A stretch of 64,000 nucleotides of DNA from Cellulosimicrobium cellulans (GCF_024124905.1 NZ_JAMXST010000001.1:372001-436000), one strand, 5' to 3'. Shown: positions 50,885-61,629, counted from the first letter of the stretch. Translations and numbers: made by a program. The notes: a model not told the origin generated them from the sequence alone.

Positions 50885-52416
50885 CGCTTGCGCTTCTCCC
50901 GCACGCGGACGCTGATCTCGATGGGCGTGCCCTCGAACCCGAACGTCTCGCGCAGGCGGCGCTCGATGAAGCGCCGGTACCCGGCCTCGAGGAAGCCGGT
51001 CGCGAAGATGACGAAGCGCGGCGGGCGCGTGGATGCCTGGGTCGCGAAGAGGATGCGGGGCTGCTTGCCGCCGCGCAGCGGGTGCGGGTGGGCCGCGACG
51101 AGCTCGCCGAGGAACGCGTTGAGGCGCCCGGTCGGGATGCGCGTGTCCCACGAGTCGAGCGAGCGCTGGATCGCGGGGACGAGCCGGTCGGTGTGCCAGC
51201 CGGTGCGCGCGGAGACGTTGACGCGCGGCGCCCACTGCACCTGGACCAGGTCCTTCTCGATCTCGCGCTCGAGGAAGGGACGACGGTCCTCGTCCATGAG
51301 GTCCCACTTGTTGTACGCGATGACGAGGGCGCGCCCGGCGTCGACGACCTGCGAGATGACGCGCGTGTCCTGCTCGGTGAGCGGGACGGACGCGTCCACC
51401 AGCACGACGGCGAGCTCCGCCTTCTCGATCGCGGCCTGCGTGCGCAGCGACGCGTAGAAGTCGGCCCCCTTCGTCTGGTGCACGCGGCGGCGGATGCCCG
51501 CGGTGTCGACGACGACGTACGGGACGTCCTTGATCGTCACGAGCTCGTCGACGGGGTCGCGGGTCGTCCCCGCGGTCTCGTCGACGACGACGCGGTCGGC
51601 GCCGGCGATCTTGTTGAGCAACGACGACTTGCCGACGTTCGGCCGCCCGACGAGCGCGACGCGGCGCGGCCCGGTCGGACGCACCTCGCCGTGGGCGGAC
51701 TCGGTCGGCAGCGCGGCCATCGCGGCGTCGAGCAGATCCCCGGTCCCGCGCCCGTGGAGGGCGGACACGGGGTAGGGCTCGCCGAGGCCGAGGCTCCAGA
51801 GGTAGGCCGCGTCCGCCTCGCCCGACTGTCCGTCGACCTTGTTGGCGCACAGCACGACCGGCTTGCCGGACTCGCGCAGCAGGCGGACCACGCGCTCGTC
51901 GGTCGCGGTGGCGCCGACCGTGGCGTCCACGACGAACAGCACGGCGTCGGCGAGCGAGATCGCGACCTCCGCCTGCTCGGCGACCTTGGACTCGATGCCC
52001 GCGACGTCGACCTCCCACCCGCCGGTGTCGACGAGCGAGAAGCGCCGCCCCGCCCACTCGGCGGGGTAGCTGACGCGGTCTCGCGTGACGCCGGGCTTGT
52101 CCTCGACGACGGCCTCGCGGCGCCCGATGATGCGGTTGACGAGCGTCGACTTGCCGACGTTCGGCCGGCCGACCACGGCGAGCACGGGCAGCGGCGCCTC
52201 GGGCTCGTAGCCCTCGATCACCTCGCCGTCGGCGTCCAGGAGGACGAGGTCGGTGTCCTCGAGCTCGTAGTCCTCGAGGCCGGCGCGCAGCGCGCGCTCG
52301 CGCGCCGCGTCGTCCGCCGAGTCCGCGAGGTCCGCGGGCGCCAGGGGCTCCTCGGCCTGCCCGGCGGCGTCGATCTGTCCGGGCGTGCCGGGCTGGGCGG
52401 GGTCGGGTGTGGTCAT
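50881..52416 (-). CDS. der: Ribosome-assembly GTPase Der (EngA)
   Basis: 511 residues. Two tandem GTPase domains, each with a GRPNVGKS G1 motif, G3 VDTGGWE and VDTAGIR, G4 ANKVD and YNKWD, and a C-terminal KH-like domain ([20 protein letters not shown]). The N-terminal ~80 residues are an acidic extension typical of actinobacteria. The start at 52416 has a GGGAG site at 9-nt spacing; the ATG at 52425 is too close to it. Confidence 0.95.
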   Translation of the reverse strand: MTTPDPAQPGTPGQIDAAGQAEEPLAPADLADSADDAARERALRAGLEDYELEDTDLVLLDADGEVIEGYEPEAPLPVLAVVGRPNVGKSTLVNRIIGRREAVVEDKPGVTRDRVSYPAEWAGRRFSLVDTGGWEVDVAGIESKVAEQAEVAISLADAVLFVVDATVGATATDERVVRLLRESGKPVVLCANKVDGQSGEADAAYLWSLGLGEPYPVSALHGRGTGDLLDAAMAALPTESAHGEVRPTGPRRVALVGRPNVGKSSLLNKIAGADRVVVDETAGTTRDPVDELVTIKDVPYVVVDTAGIRRRVHQTKGADFYASLRTQAAIEKAELAVVLVDASVPLTEQDTRVISQVVDAGRALVIAYNKWDLMDEDRRPFLEREIEKDLVQVQWAPRVNVSARTGWHTDRLVPAIQRSLDSWDTRIPTGRLNAFLGELVAAHPHPLRGGKQPRILFATQASTRPPRFVIFATGFLEAGYRRFIERRLRETFGFEGTPIEISVRVREKRKR

Positions 52417-52499
52417 GGCATCCATTCTCCCAGGCCGCGGGCCGGGCTCCGAACCGCCCGCCCCGGCGCGGCGCGCGCGTCCTCTCCGAACGGCCCGCG

Positions 52500-52871
52500 T
52501 CAGCCCGCGGCGCCGTCGCGGCGCGCGGCCAGGCGCTCGACGACGGCCCGCACGACGTCGTCGGGCACGGGCTCCGCGAGCGGGAACCGCAGCGTGCCCT
52601 TGCCGTCCTGGTAGCGCACGATGCGGCGCGCGAGCGCGTCGTCGACCTCCGGGACGGGGTACAGCGAGACGTGGTGCGCCCACCCCGCGAGGTAGACGAC
52701 GTAGCGGTCGTCGAGCGTGAACGTCGGGATGCCGTAGCTGATGCGCTCCCCGAGGCCGGGCACGGTGTCGTGCACGACGGCGCGCAGGTGGGCGACGACG
52801 TCCCGCGCCGGCGGTGCCAGCGTCGCGAGGTACTCGTCCACGGTCGTGGGCTTGCCCGGAGCGTCGGTCAT
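52500..52871 (-). CDS. DUF1801 (YdhG-like) protein
   Basis: 123 residues. [20 protein letters not shown], then [31 protein letters not shown] and [13 protein letters not shown] are the DUF1801 core of iron-chaperone/YdhG-like proteins; the molecular role is unclear. An ATG at 52877 is equally possible. Confidence 0.85.
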   Translation of the reverse strand: MTDAPGKPTTVDEYLATLAPPARDVVAHLRAVVHDTVPGLGERISYGIPTFTLDDRYVVYLAGWAHHVSLYPVPEVDDALARRIVRYQDGKGTLRFPLAEPVPDDVVRAVVERLAARRDGAAG

Positions 52872-52947
52872 CCGCACTCCCCCTCCGTGTGCTGGCTCGC
52901 GTCCGCGGCCTCGCGGCGGCGCGCCGCACGACCGGCTACGCGCGAAC

Positions 52948-53916
52948 CTACCGCGCGGCGGGCGACCCCGCGAGGCGCACGAGCACCACGCCCGCGACGA
53001 CGAGGACTCCGCCCGCCGCCTGCACGAGCGTCGGCACCTCGCCGAGGAGCAGCCACGCGATGACGACGGCGAACATCACCTCGGACAGCCCGACGAACGA
53101 CGCGAGGCGCTCCCCCATGCGCACGGTCGCGGCCACGCCGGAGACGTAGGCGAACGCCGTCGCCACGAGGACGACGACCACGAGCGGCACGTACCAGGGG
53201 GTCGACGCGCCGAGGAGCGCGACGTCGACGAACGGCGCGGCGAAGGGCAGCACGCCGACGAGGCCGGCGGCGCCGAGTGCGAGCGCCCCGACGCCCAGCC
53301 CCGACGCGGCGAGCGCGACGGCCGGCAGCCGGGTGGGACGCGCGGAGAGGACGAAGTAGGCGCCGAGGCCCACGGCCGCGCCGAGGGCGAAGAGGACCCC
53401 GACGAGGTCGGGGCGCGCACCCGCGGGGTCGACGACGAGCACGAGCCCGGCGACCGCGACGACGCAGCCCGCGAGCGTGAGCCGCGGCGGGACGTGCCGC
53501 GTGCGCAGCCACGCGAGGCCCACGAGCAGCACGGGTGCGAGGTACTCGACGAGCAGCGCGATGCCGACCGGCATGCGCGCGACGGCCGCGAAGTAGCAGA
53601 GCTGCGTGCCGGCGACCGCGACGAGGCCGAACCCGAGGACGAGGCGCCACTCCTCGCGCAGCAGCCGGTGGCTGCCCCGCAGCGCGACCGCCGCGACCGG
53701 GGAGAGGACGAGCGCCGAGCACAGCGCCCGCGCGAAGACGGCCGCGCCCGGCGTCCACCCGGCCTCGAGCAGCGGCTTGACGAACGGGCCGCTCGCGCCG
53801 AACGCGAGCGCGGACCCGAGGCCGACGAGGATGCCCGTGCCCGGCCGATCGCCCACGACGTGCGCCGTCGTAGGTCCCGCCGGCCCGTCGAGGCGCCCCT
53901 GCGGCGACGCGGTCAC
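52948..53916 (-). CDS. EamA/RhaT-type drug/metabolite transporter
   Basis: 322 residues with ten helices in two EamA repeats (SGPFVKPLLEAGWTP with AVARMPVGIALLVEYLAPVL in the first; LASFVGLSEVMFAVVIAWLL in the second). Substrate unknown; this family exports amino acids and metabolites. The GTG overlaps the acyltransferase stop (GTGA). Confidence 0.85.
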   Translation of the reverse strand: MTASPQGRLDGPAGPTTAHVVGDRPGTGILVGLGSALAFGASGPFVKPLLEAGWTPGAAVFARALCSALVLSPVAAVALRGSHRLLREEWRLVLGFGLVAVAGTQLCYFAAVARMPVGIALLVEYLAPVLLVGLAWLRTRHVPPRLTLAGCVVAVAGLVLVVDPAGARPDLVGVLFALGAAVGLGAYFVLSARPTRLPAVALAASGLGVGALALGAAGLVGVLPFAAPFVDVALLGASTPWYVPLVVVVLVATAFAYVSGVAATVRMGERLASFVGLSEVMFAVVIAWLLLGEVPTLVQAAGGVLVVAGVVLVRLAGSPAAR

Positions 53917-54617
53917 GGCATCGCCCGCCGCTCCCGGTTCGGGTCGTCCGTGGGCAGCGCCACGCCGGTGCGGGCGACGGTGTCCGCGACGAGGTCCGCG
54001 AGGGCGGTGCGGATGCGCTCGTTCGCGTCCTCGAGCGCCTGCTTGCCGCTCACGCCGGGCGCCCGCTCGACGGCGAACGGCTCGCCGAACCGGACGACGA
54101 GGCGGCGACGCAGGCCCGGGATCCGGTTGACGCCCTCGCCCGTGCGGCGCGTGCCGAGCACGGCGACGGGGACGACGCGCGCGCCCCCGTTGAGCGCGAG
54201 CCACGCGACGCCCGCACGCGCGGACGTCGCGTCGCCGCGCCCACGGTTGCCCTCCGGGAACACGCCGACGGCCCCGCCCCGGCGCAGCACGCCCAGCCCG
54301 GTCGCCAGCGCGCGCCGGCCGCCGCTGCGGTCGACGGGGATCTGGCCCGCGGCCCGCAGGACCCACCCCACCGGACCGACGAACATCTCCTCCTTCACGA
54401 GCACGTGCAGCGGGCGCGGCGCGACCCCCAGCACGATCGGCCCGTCGACCACCCCCGTGTGGTTCGCCGCGAGCACGACCGGTCCCTCGGTCGGCACGTT
54501 CTCCGTCCCGAGGACCCGGGTCGACCAGACCACGCGGGCGAGGAAGCGACCGACCCAGCGCGACCAGGCCGGCCCCGCGGGCGAGGGCACCCGCACGCCG
54601 GGCGAGCCCGCGCTCAC
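53913..54617 (-). CDS. 1-acylglycerol-3-phosphate acyltransferase (PlsC family)
   Basis: 234 residues. Catalytic NHTGVVDG (the NHxxxxD box), GVFPEGNRGRGD and PVAVLGTRRTGE are the four-block PlsC signature. Synthesises phosphatidic acid or a related lipid at the membrane. It overlaps cmk by GTGA, the usual cmk-plsC arrangement of actinobacteria. Confidence 0.9.
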   Translation of the reverse strand: MSAGSPGVRVPSPAGPAWSRWVGRFLARVVWSTRVLGTENVPTEGPVVLAANHTGVVDGPIVLGVAPRPLHVLVKEEMFVGPVGWVLRAAGQIPVDRSGGRRALATGLGVLRRGGAVGVFPEGNRGRGDATSARAGVAWLALNGGARVVPVAVLGTRRTGEGVNRIPGLRRRLVVRFGEPFAVERAPGVSGKQALEDANERIRTALADLVADTVARTGVALPTDDPNRERRAMP

Positions 54618-55384
54618 GAGCCCTGGCGCGGGCCGACCACCCGCCCGGTGACCTGCTCGACGACGGCGAGCACGGCGTCGATCGTCTGCTCCAGGTCCAG
54701 CTCCGACGAGTCGACCGTCACGACCCCGTCGGCCGCGACCTGGAACTGCGAGACGGTCGCGTCGTCCCGGTCCCGACGCAGCACCTGGTCCTTGGTCGCC
54801 TCGACCGCGGCGGCGTCCGCCGTCCCGTGCACGTCGAGGGAGCGGCGCGCCAGGCGCGCCTCCTCGCTCGCGGTGAGCAGGACGCGCGCGTCCGCGTCGG
54901 GCGCGACGACCGTCGTGATGTCCCGGCCCTCGGCCACGACCCCGCGCCCCCCGGCGAACCCGGACGGCGTGCGCTCGACCTCGATCACCGCGCGCTGCAG
55001 GCGCCGCAGCTCCGCGCGGACGTCGAGGTTGGTCGCCACCGCGCTCACGGCCGTCGAGATCTCCGTGGAGCGGATGGCCTCGCCCACGTCGGTCCCGTCG
55101 ACGTGCACCGTCGGCCCGGCCGGGTCCAGCCCCATGACGAGCGGCATGACGCGCACCGCGTGCGCGACCGCCGCCTGGTCGGCGAGGTCCTCGCCCCGGT
55201 GCAGGCACCACCAGGTCGCGGCGCGGTACATCGCGCCGGTGTCGAGGTACGCGAGCCCGAGCCGGCGCGCGACGCCCTTGGACACGCTCGACTTGCCCGA
55301 CCCGGAGGGCCCGTCGACGGCGATCGTCAGCGCGGCGCCCCCGGTGCCCCCGATGCCCGAGGCGCCCCCCTTCCCCCCGCTCAC
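54614..55384 (-). CDS. cmk: Cytidylate kinase
   Basis: 256 residues. P-loop DGPSGSGKSS near 24-33, LDTGAMYRA, EGRDITTVVAPDADA and RRDRDDATVSQFQVA define Cmk. It phosphorylates (d)CMP to (d)CDP. The first ~20 residues are Gly-rich. GTG start overlapping aroH. Confidence 0.95.
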   Translation of the reverse strand: MSGGKGGASGIGGTGGAALTIAVDGPSGSGKSSVSKGVARRLGLAYLDTGAMYRAATWWCLHRGEDLADQAAVAHAVRVMPLVMGLDPAGPTVHVDGTDVGEAIRSTEISTAVSAVATNLDVRAELRRLQRAVIEVERTPSGFAGGRGVVAEGRDITTVVAPDADARVLLTASEEARLARRSLDVHGTADAAAVEATKDQVLRRDRDDATVSQFQVAADGVVTVDSSELDLEQTIDAVLAVVEQVTGRVVGPRQGS

Positions 55385-55743
55385 TGGGCCAGGTCCTTGC
55401 GCAGCGACGTGGCGCCGTGCAGGTACACGTGCTGGACGGCGGACCGCTCGACGTCGAGGTCGGCGTGCGCCATGAGCCGCACGACGCGCGGCAGCGCGCC
55501 CGGCACGGCGATCTCCGTCGCGCACATGAGGGGCACGTCGCCGAGCCCCATCTCGCGCGCCGCGGCGGCCGGGAAGTCGGCGACGAGGTCGGGCGTGCAG
55601 GTGAAGAGGATGGAGATCAGCGCGTCGGTGTCGACGGCGTTCGCGTCGAGCACCTCCTGGACGAGCTCGCGCGTGCGCTCGAAGAGGTGCTCGCGCTCGT
55701 CCACGTCGAGCTGGGTCGCGCCCCGGATCGCCCGGACCGGCAT
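55381..55743 (-). CDS. aroH: Monofunctional chorismate mutase, AroH class
   Basis: 120 residues. VRAIRGATQLDVDEREHLFE at the N-terminus with Arg7 and LMCATEIAVPGALPRVVRLM near the C-terminus match the B. subtilis AroH-type trimeric mutase. It converts chorismate to prephenate. MPVRAIRG at 55743 has AGGAGCACC upstream. Confidence 0.9.
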   Translation of the reverse strand: MPVRAIRGATQLDVDEREHLFERTRELVQEVLDANAVDTDALISILFTCTPDLVADFPAAAAREMGLGDVPLMCATEIAVPGALPRVVRLMAHADLDVERSAVQHVYLHGATSLRKDLAQ

Positions 55744-55818
55744 GGGTGGTGCTCCTTCTCGCGGGACGGCCCGCCTCACGGCGGTCCGTCGGGTGGTCGT
55801 ACGGGCGTGGTCCGGGCG

Positions 55819-56853
55819 CTAGAGCCCGACGCCCGCCATGAGGCTGCCGAGCTCGGTGCGGCCGAGGACACGCGTCGTCCCCGGGCGCAGGTTGCCGAGC
55901 GCGACGGGTCCGATGCGCGTGCGCACGAGGCGCGTCACTGGGAAGCCGACCTCCTCGAACATGCGCCGCACGACGCGGTTGCGCCCCGAGTGCAGCACGA
56001 CCTCGATCATCGTCTGGTCCGCGACCTGGTCGACGACGCGGTACGCATCCGCGCGCACGACGCCGTCCTCGAGCTCGATGCCGTGCAGGAACTTGTTGGC
56101 GACGTTGCCCGGCACCTTGCCGCGCACCGTGACGAGGTACGTCTTGGCGACCTCGTGCGAGGGGTGGGCGAGGTGGTTCGCGAGCTCGCCGTCGTTCGTC
56201 AGCAGGAGCAGGCCCTCGCTGTCGGCGTCGAGCCGCCCGACGTGGAAGAGCCGCTCGGGACGGTCCGCGACGAGCTCCGCGATCGAGGGTCGGCCCTCCG
56301 GGTCGTGCATGGTCGACACGACGCCGCGCGGCTTGTTGAGGGCGAGCGTCACGCGCGACGAGTCGAGCTGGAGCCGCATCCCGTCCACGTGCACGACGGC
56401 ACGCGCCGGGTCGATCCGCACGCCCAGCTCGGTGACGCGGACGCCGTCGACCTCCACCCGCCCCTGGGAGATGAGCTCCTCGCACGCGCGGCGCGAGCCG
56501 AGCCCCGCCGAGGCGAGCACCTTCTGCAGGCGCACGCCGTCCTCGACGTGCACGTCCCGCTGCGGCGCCGCGGGCCGCTGCCCACGGCGCGGCCGCCCGG
56601 GCTGCTGCCGCCCGGGCTGCTGCCCCCCGCGCGACGGCGCCGCGCCGCGACCCGCGCCCTGGCCACCGCGGCGGGCGCTCGCGCCACGGCCCGTGGACGT
56701 GCCCGCCGACCCGGAGCCCGCCCCTCGCGGGGCACCGCCCGAGCGTCCGGCGTCGCCGCGTCGCGGGCCGCCCCGGCGCGCGTCGCCCTCCCCGTCGCGC
56801 GGAGCGCGTCCGCGCCCCCCGTCACCGGGCTGGCGCCCGTCCTTCGAGCTCAT
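55819..56853 (-). CDS. rluB: Ribosomal large-subunit pseudouridine synthase, RluB/RsuA type
   Basis: 344 residues. The N-terminal ~100 are Gly/Arg/Pro-rich and disordered. An S4 RNA-binding domain follows (RLQKVLASAGLGSRRACEEL), then a synthase domain with GRLDADSEGLLLLTNDG containing the catalytic Asp, and SGRNRVVRRMFEEVG. The ATGA overlap with scpB places it in the scp operon, as is usual. Confidence 0.93.
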   Translation of the reverse strand: MSSKDGRQPGDGGRGRAPRDGEGDARRGGPRRGDAGRSGGAPRGAGSGSAGTSTGRGASARRGGQGAGRGAAPSRGGQQPGRQQPGRPRRGQRPAAPQRDVHVEDGVRLQKVLASAGLGSRRACEELISQGRVEVDGVRVTELGVRIDPARAVVHVDGMRLQLDSSRVTLALNKPRGVVSTMHDPEGRPSIAELVADRPERLFHVGRLDADSEGLLLLTNDGELANHLAHPSHEVAKTYLVTVRGKVPGNVANKFLHGIELEDGVVRADAYRVVDQVADQTMIEVVLHSGRNRVVRRMFEEVGFPVTRLVRTRIGPVALGNLRPGTTRVLGRTELGSLMAGVGL

Positions 56854-57626
56854 GCGTGTCCTTCGTCCGTCGTGTCCTGCGCGGCGTCGAGCGCCACGTC
56901 GTGCAGCGTCGGGGCCGACGCCGGTGCGTCGTCCCCGTCGTCAGCCGCGCCGTCGGAGAGGCCCGACGAGGACGCGACCGCGCCCGCCCGCGCGCTGCCA
57001 CGCAGGTCGGCGAGCCCGTCCAGGCCCTCGAGGTCGTCCATGTCCGGCAGGTGCGGCGCGAGCGGGGGCAGCTCGTCGAGCGACGTGAAGCCCATGCGCT
57101 CGAGGAAGTAGCCCGTGGTGCCGAACAGGCCGGCGCCGGTGTGCGGGTCCTGGCCGACCTCGGCCACGAGCCCGCGCGCCACGAGAGTGCGCACCACGCC
57201 GTCCACGTTGACCCCTCGCACCGCCGACACCTGGCCGCGGCTGACCGGTTGACGGTACGCGATCACGGCCAGAGTCTCCAACGCCGCCTGCGTGAGCCGC
57301 GCCGTCTGGCCGCCCTGCACGAACCGGCCCACGACCTCCGCGTGCGCGGGCGCGGAGTACACGCGCCAGCCGCCGCCCGCCTCGCGCAGCTCGAACCCGC
57401 GCGGCCGGGCGCCGTCGTCGCCGCGGTACTCGGCGGCGAGGTCGTGCAGCGCGCTCAGCACCTCGTCGACGGGGACCGCGAGCGCCGCGGCGAGCTCGAC
57501 GACCGGGATCGGCTCGTCCGCGACCATGAGCACGGCCTCCAGGGCGGCGGGCAGGCCACCCGGGAGGTCGTGCACGGCGGGCGCGAGGACCTCGTCGAGA
57601 GCGGGGGCGCCGTCGGGCTGCGTCAC
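56850..57626 (-). CDS. scpB: Chromosome segregation protein ScpB
   Basis: 258 residues. Two winged helices with LEAVLMVADEPIPVVELA, TQAALETLAVIAYRQPVSRG and FGTTGYFLERMGFTSLDELP, the ScpB hallmark. The C-terminal ~60 residues are acidic. It forms the SMC kleisin-interacting subunit. Starts GTG overlapping the scpA stop. Confidence 0.95.
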   Translation of the reverse strand: MTQPDGAPALDEVLAPAVHDLPGGLPAALEAVLMVADEPIPVVELAAALAVPVDEVLSALHDLAAEYRGDDGARPRGFELREAGGGWRVYSAPAHAEVVGRFVQGGQTARLTQAALETLAVIAYRQPVSRGQVSAVRGVNVDGVVRTLVARGLVAEVGQDPHTGAGLFGTTGYFLERMGFTSLDELPPLAPHLPDMDDLEGLDGLADLRGSARAGAVASSSGLSDGAADDGDDAPASAPTLHDVALDAAQDTTDEGHA

Positions 57627-58534
57627 GCGGGGACCTCCTGGTCGGTGGGTGCGGGGGCGCCGACCGGCTCGGGGTCGTCCCCCTCGTCGAACTCGCTGCC
57701 CACGTCGGCGAGGGCAGGCTCCGGAGCGTCGTCGCCCGACCACCGCACGGTGAGCTCGCCGAGCGGCGTCACCTGGTCGAACGCGACGAGCGCCTGGCGG
57801 AACAGCTCGAGCAGCGCGAGGAAGCGGGCCACCACGACCGCCGTCTCCCCCGCGTCCGCGACCAGGGCCCGGAACGTCGTCGTGCCGTGGCTGCGCACGC
57901 GGTCCACGACGATGCCCGCCTGCTCGCGCACGCTCACCGCGGGTGCGTGCAGGTGGTCGAGCGAGACGCCGGGCGGCGGCGCCTTGGGCGCGAGCGCGCG
58001 GGCCGCGAGCGCGGCGAGCTGCTCGGGCCCCATGGTCCACACGAGCTCGGGCAGGAGCGCGGCGAGGTGCGGCTCGAGCTGCACGACGCGCGGGAACCGC
58101 CGACCCGCGCTCTCGAACCGCTCCGCGAGGACGCCCGAGACGTCCTTGTACGCGCGGTACTGCAGGAGCCGGGCGAACAGGAGGTCGCGCGCCTCGAGGA
58201 GGGCGAGGTCCTCGTCGTCCTCGACGCTGCCCGTGGGCAGGAGGCGCGCGGCCTTGAGGTCGAGCAGCGTCGCGGCGACGACGAGGAACTCGCTCGCGGT
58301 CCCGAGGTCCCACCCGGGGTGGTCCTCGCCGGCGGCGCGCGCGGCGGCGGCCGCGCGCTCGGCGTCGCGGATGTAGGCGATGAAGTCGTCCGTCACGCGC
58401 GCGAGCGCGACCTCGGTGATGTCGAGCTTGTGCTTGGTGATGAGCGACAGCAGCAGGTCGAACGGGCCGCTGAAGTTGTCGAGGCGGACCTCGAACCCTC
58501 GACGCGCCGGCTCGGTCTCAGGCGGCGTCGCCAC
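57623..58534 (-). CDS. scpA: Chromosome segregation kleisin ScpA
   Basis: 303 residues. FEVRLDNFSGPFDLLLSLIT and KLDITEVALARVTDDFIAYI form the N-terminal SMC-binding helices, and FLVVAATLLDLKAARLLP is conserved. A C-terminal winged helix (FLALLELFRQALVAFDQV) and an acidic tail end the protein. Start overlaps the end of parA by 17 nt. Confidence 0.95.
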   Translation of the reverse strand: MATPPETEPARRGFEVRLDNFSGPFDLLLSLITKHKLDITEVALARVTDDFIAYIRDAERAAAAARAAGEDHPGWDLGTASEFLVVAATLLDLKAARLLPTGSVEDDEDLALLEARDLLFARLLQYRAYKDVSGVLAERFESAGRRFPRVVQLEPHLAALLPELVWTMGPEQLAALAARALAPKAPPPGVSLDHLHAPAVSVREQAGIVVDRVRSHGTTTFRALVADAGETAVVVARFLALLELFRQALVAFDQVTPLGELTVRWSGDDAPEPALADVGSEFDEGDDPEPVGAPAPTDQEVPA

Positions 58535-59525
58535 GGGCGACCAGCTCCCGGGCGAGCTGCCGGTACGCGACGGCGCCGGGGTGGGTCGGCGCGTAGACGG
58601 TGATGGGCTCGGCCGCGACGGACGCGTCGGGGAACTTCACCGTGCGTCCGATGACGGTCTGGAGCAGCTTGTCGCCGAACGCCTCGTGCACGCGCGCCAC
58701 GACCTCGCGCGAGTGCAGCGTGCGCGAGTCGAACATCGTCGCGAGGATCCCGTCGATCTCGAGACGCGGGTTCAGGCGGTCGCGCACCTTCTCGATCGTC
58801 TCGACGAGCAGCGCCACGCCGCGCAGCGCGAAGAACTCGCACTCGAGCGGGATGAGGACGCCGTGCGCGGCGGTGAGCGCGTTGACCGTGAGCAGGCCGA
58901 GCGAGGGCTGGCAGTCCACGAGGATGACGTCGTAGTCGTCGACGACGGGCCGCAGCACGCGCGACAGGACGGACTCGCGCGCCACCTCGCCGACGAGCTG
59001 GACCTCGGCGGCGGACAGGTCGATGTTCGCGGGCAGGAGGTCGAGGTTCTCGACGTCCGTCGGGACGAGCACGTCGTGGATGTCCGCGCCCCGCTCCATG
59101 AGCAGGTTGTAGACCGTGCGGTCGAGCTCGTGCGGGTTGACGCCGAGCCCGACGGACGCCGCCCCCTGCGGGTCGAAGTCGACGAGCAGGACCTTGCGTC
59201 CGTACTCGGCGAGCGTCGCACCGAGGTTGATGGTCGTCGTCGTCTTGCCGACGCCGCCCTTCTGGTTGCACATCGCGATGATGCGTCCGGGGCCGTGCGC
59301 CGCGAGCGGCGCGGGGACCGGGAACTCGGGCAGGGGCCGGCCGACCACGTCGGTGGGCGCCTCGGCGGAGTCGTGGCTCACGCCGTTCGTGGCGTGGTCG
59401 ACGACGGGTGCGTCGTCGCGCTCGGCGGAGGTCACGGGGGCGGCCGGACGGACGGCGTCGCCGTGCGAGCTCTGCGCGCCGCGCGTCTCGGGCTGGGTCT
59501 CGGCCTGGCTGCTCACGTCCGCCAC
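58518..59525 (-). CDS. parA: ParA/Soj-type partition ATPase
   Basis: 335 residues. Deviant Walker A CNQKGGVGKTTTTINLG near 88-104, Walker B LLVDFDPQG, and VDCQPSLGLLTVNAL support a ParA/MinD-type dimeric ATPase. The N-terminal ~80 residues are disordered. In actinobacteria this copy next to scpAB is a chromosome-organisation ATPase; no ParB is adjacent. Confidence 0.93.
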   Translation of the reverse strand: MADVSSQAETQPETRGAQSSHGDAVRPAAPVTSAERDDAPVVDHATNGVSHDSAEAPTDVVGRPLPEFPVPAPLAAHGPGRIIAMCNQKGGVGKTTTTINLGATLAEYGRKVLLVDFDPQGAASVGLGVNPHELDRTVYNLLMERGADIHDVLVPTDVENLDLLPANIDLSAAEVQLVGEVARESVLSRVLRPVVDDYDVILVDCQPSLGLLTVNALTAAHGVLIPLECEFFALRGVALLVETIEKVRDRLNPRLEIDGILATMFDSRTLHSREVVARVHEAFGDKLLQTVIGRTVKFPDASVAAEPITVYAPTHPGAVAYRQLARELVARGDAA

Positions 59526-59616
59526 GGTATCGCAGGACCTCGCCGCCGCTCGTGCGCACGCGCCCGCGCGCCGCGTTCCCGGCGACGGGCCTCCGGACGA
59601 CGGGCGAGCGCCCCGG

Positions 59617-60570
59617 TCAGCCGAGCGCGCGGGGGTGCGCGGCGGCGTACACCTCGCGCAGCGTGTCCGGGGTGACGAGCGTGTAGATCTGGGTCGTCGT
59701 CACCGACGCGTGCCCGAGGAGCTCCTGGACGACGCGCACGTCGGCGCCACCCGCGAGCAGATGGGTCGCGAACGAGTGCCGCAGCGTGTGCGGCGAGATC
59801 CGCTCCGGGTGGTCGATCCCCGCGCGCTCGGCCGCGGTGCGCAGCACGGCCCACGCGCTCTGCCGCGACAGGCGCGCGCCGCGCGTGTTGAGGAAGACGG
59901 CGGGTGTCCCCCGGCCCTGCGCGGCCAGCCCCGCACGCCCGCGCACCAGGTACGCGTCGAGCGCACGCCGCGCGAACGAGCCGACGGGGACCACGCGCTC
60001 CTTGCCGCCCTTCCCGAGCAGGCGGACCGCACCGGTCCCGAGGTCGAGGTCGTCGACGTCGAGGCTCACGGCCTCGGAGATGCGTGCGCCGGTCGAGTAG
60101 ACGAGCTCGAGCAGCGCGCGGTCGCGCAGGGGCCCGGGGCCGTCGCCGACGCCCGCGGCGTCGAGGATGCGCGCGACCTCGTCGGTCGAGATCGCCTTGG
60201 GCAGCCGCTTCCCCTGCGCGGGCGGGCGCACGTCGGCGGACGCGTCCGCGTCCGCCAGGCCCTCCGCCGCGCAGAAGCGGTGCCAGCCCCGCACGGCGGC
60301 CACGGACCGCGCCGTGGACGACGGCGAGAGGCTCGCCCCGCCGTCGGCCCCGGTGCGCAGCGCGGTGACGTACGCGGCGACGTCGTCCGCCTCGACCTCA
60401 CGGACGGCGTGGTTGCCCCGGGAGGCGAGGAACGCGACGTAGCGCGCGAGGTCGCGCCGGTAGGCGGCGACGGTGTTCGCGGACAGGCCCCGCTCGACGG
60501 CGAGGTGCGCGAGGTACTCGCGCGCGGCACGGTCCAGCGCCTCGGGCACGTGCGCCTCGCCGGAGCCCAT
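59617..60570 (-). CDS. xerD: Chromosome-dimer tyrosine recombinase XerD
   Basis: 317 residues. Core-binding domain [20 protein letters not shown], catalytic Arg in [43 protein letters not shown] (His and Tyr). The length and genomic position before parA-scpAB are those of XerD. Unlike the two recombinases in the ICE this is a housekeeping enzyme. Confidence 0.92.
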   Translation of the reverse strand: MGSGEAHVPEALDRAAREYLAHLAVERGLSANTVAAYRRDLARYVAFLASRGNHAVREVEADDVAAYVTALRTGADGGASLSPSSTARSVAAVRGWHRFCAAEGLADADASADVRPPAQGKRLPKAISTDEVARILDAAGVGDGPGPLRDRALLELVYSTGARISEAVSLDVDDLDLGTGAVRLLGKGGKERVVPVGSFARRALDAYLVRGRAGLAAQGRGTPAVFLNTRGARLSRQSAWAVLRTAAERAGIDHPERISPHTLRHSFATHLLAGGADVRVVQELLGHASVTTTQIYTLVTPDTLREVYAAAHPRALG

Positions 60571-60600
60571 CGTCCTACCGTCCTCCCGGCACGGCCGGGC

Positions 60601-61629
60601 TCACAGGGGGAGGAAGACGTCGACCGCGACCGCCACGAAGAGCAGGGTGAGGTACGTGATCGACGCGTGGAAGACCTTCATCTCCCCGACCTTGCCGCCC
60701 TTGCCGTCGGCCTTCTCCCGCGCACGGCGCAGCATCGTCACGCACGAGGACAGGAACCAGACCCCGAGGACGGTGGCGACGACGCCGTAGACCCAGGTCA
60801 TGCCGGCGAGCGGCCACAGCGCGAGCGACGAGGCGACCATGGCGACGCCGTAGACGATCATCTCGCGCGCGACCCTGCGGTCGTCCGCGACGACCGGGAG
60901 CATCGGCACGCCGGCGTTGGCGTAGTCGCGCTTGAACTTCATGGACAGCGGCCAGTAGTGCGGCGGCGTCCAGAAGAAGATGACGAGGAACAGGGCGAGC
61001 GCCGCCCAGCTCAGCGAGCCCGTGACGGCGGACCACCCGATGAGCACCGGCATGCAGCCCGCGATGCCGCCCCAGACGATGTTCTGCGGCGTGCGGCGCT
61101 TGAGGATCATCGTGTAGCCGACGACGTAGATCGCGATCGCCGCGAACGTGAGCCACGCCGAGACGACGTTGACCAGGAGCGCGAACCAGACGAGCGACAC
61201 GACGCCGAGGACGGTCGCGAACACGAGCGCGGCCCGAGGCGTCACCTCGCCCGTGACGAGCGGTCGCCGCTTGGTGCGGTTCATGACCTCGTCGATGTCG
61301 CGGTCGAGATAGCAGTTGTAGACGTTCGCCGAGGCCGCCGCGAGCGTCCCGCCCACGAGCGTCGCGAGGATCAGCCCGATGCCCGGCAGCCCGCCCTGGG
61401 CCAGGATCATCGTCGGGACCGTGGTCACGAGGAGGAGCTCGATGATGCGCGGCTTGGTCAGCGCGACGTAGGCACCGAGGCGCTCGCGCAGGGCGAGGGT
61501 CGCACGCGCGGCCTCGGCCGTCGGGGCGACGGAGGTCGCGGGGCTCGTCGGCGAGGACGGCTGCTGGGTCGACGCGGCGCCAGACGGGCTTCCGGTCCCG
61601 TCGATCGGTGCCTGGCTCGTGGTGTGCAC
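60601..61629 (-). CDS. ctaB: Protohaem IX farnesyltransferase
   Basis: 342 residues with about nine helices. The prenyl-diphosphate/Mg site is in [19 protein letters not shown], and [20 protein letters not shown] forms the second conserved loop. It makes haem O for cytochrome oxidase at the membrane. The ~45-residue N-terminus is Ser/Thr/Pro-rich. Divergent from tkt, a conserved actinobacterial pair. Confidence 0.93.
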   Translation of the reverse strand: MHTTSQAPIDGTGSPSGAASTQQPSSPTSPATSVAPTAEAARATLALRERLGAYVALTKPRIIELLLVTTVPTMILAQGGLPGIGLILATLVGGTLAAASANVYNCYLDRDIDEVMNRTKRRPLVTGEVTPRAALVFATVLGVVSLVWFALLVNVVSAWLTFAAIAIYVVGYTMILKRRTPQNIVWGGIAGCMPVLIGWSAVTGSLSWAALALFLVIFFWTPPHYWPLSMKFKRDYANAGVPMLPVVADDRRVAREMIVYGVAMVASSLALWPLAGMTWVYGVVATVLGVWFLSSCVTMLRRAREKADGKGGKVGEMKVFHASITYLTLLFVAVAVDVFLPL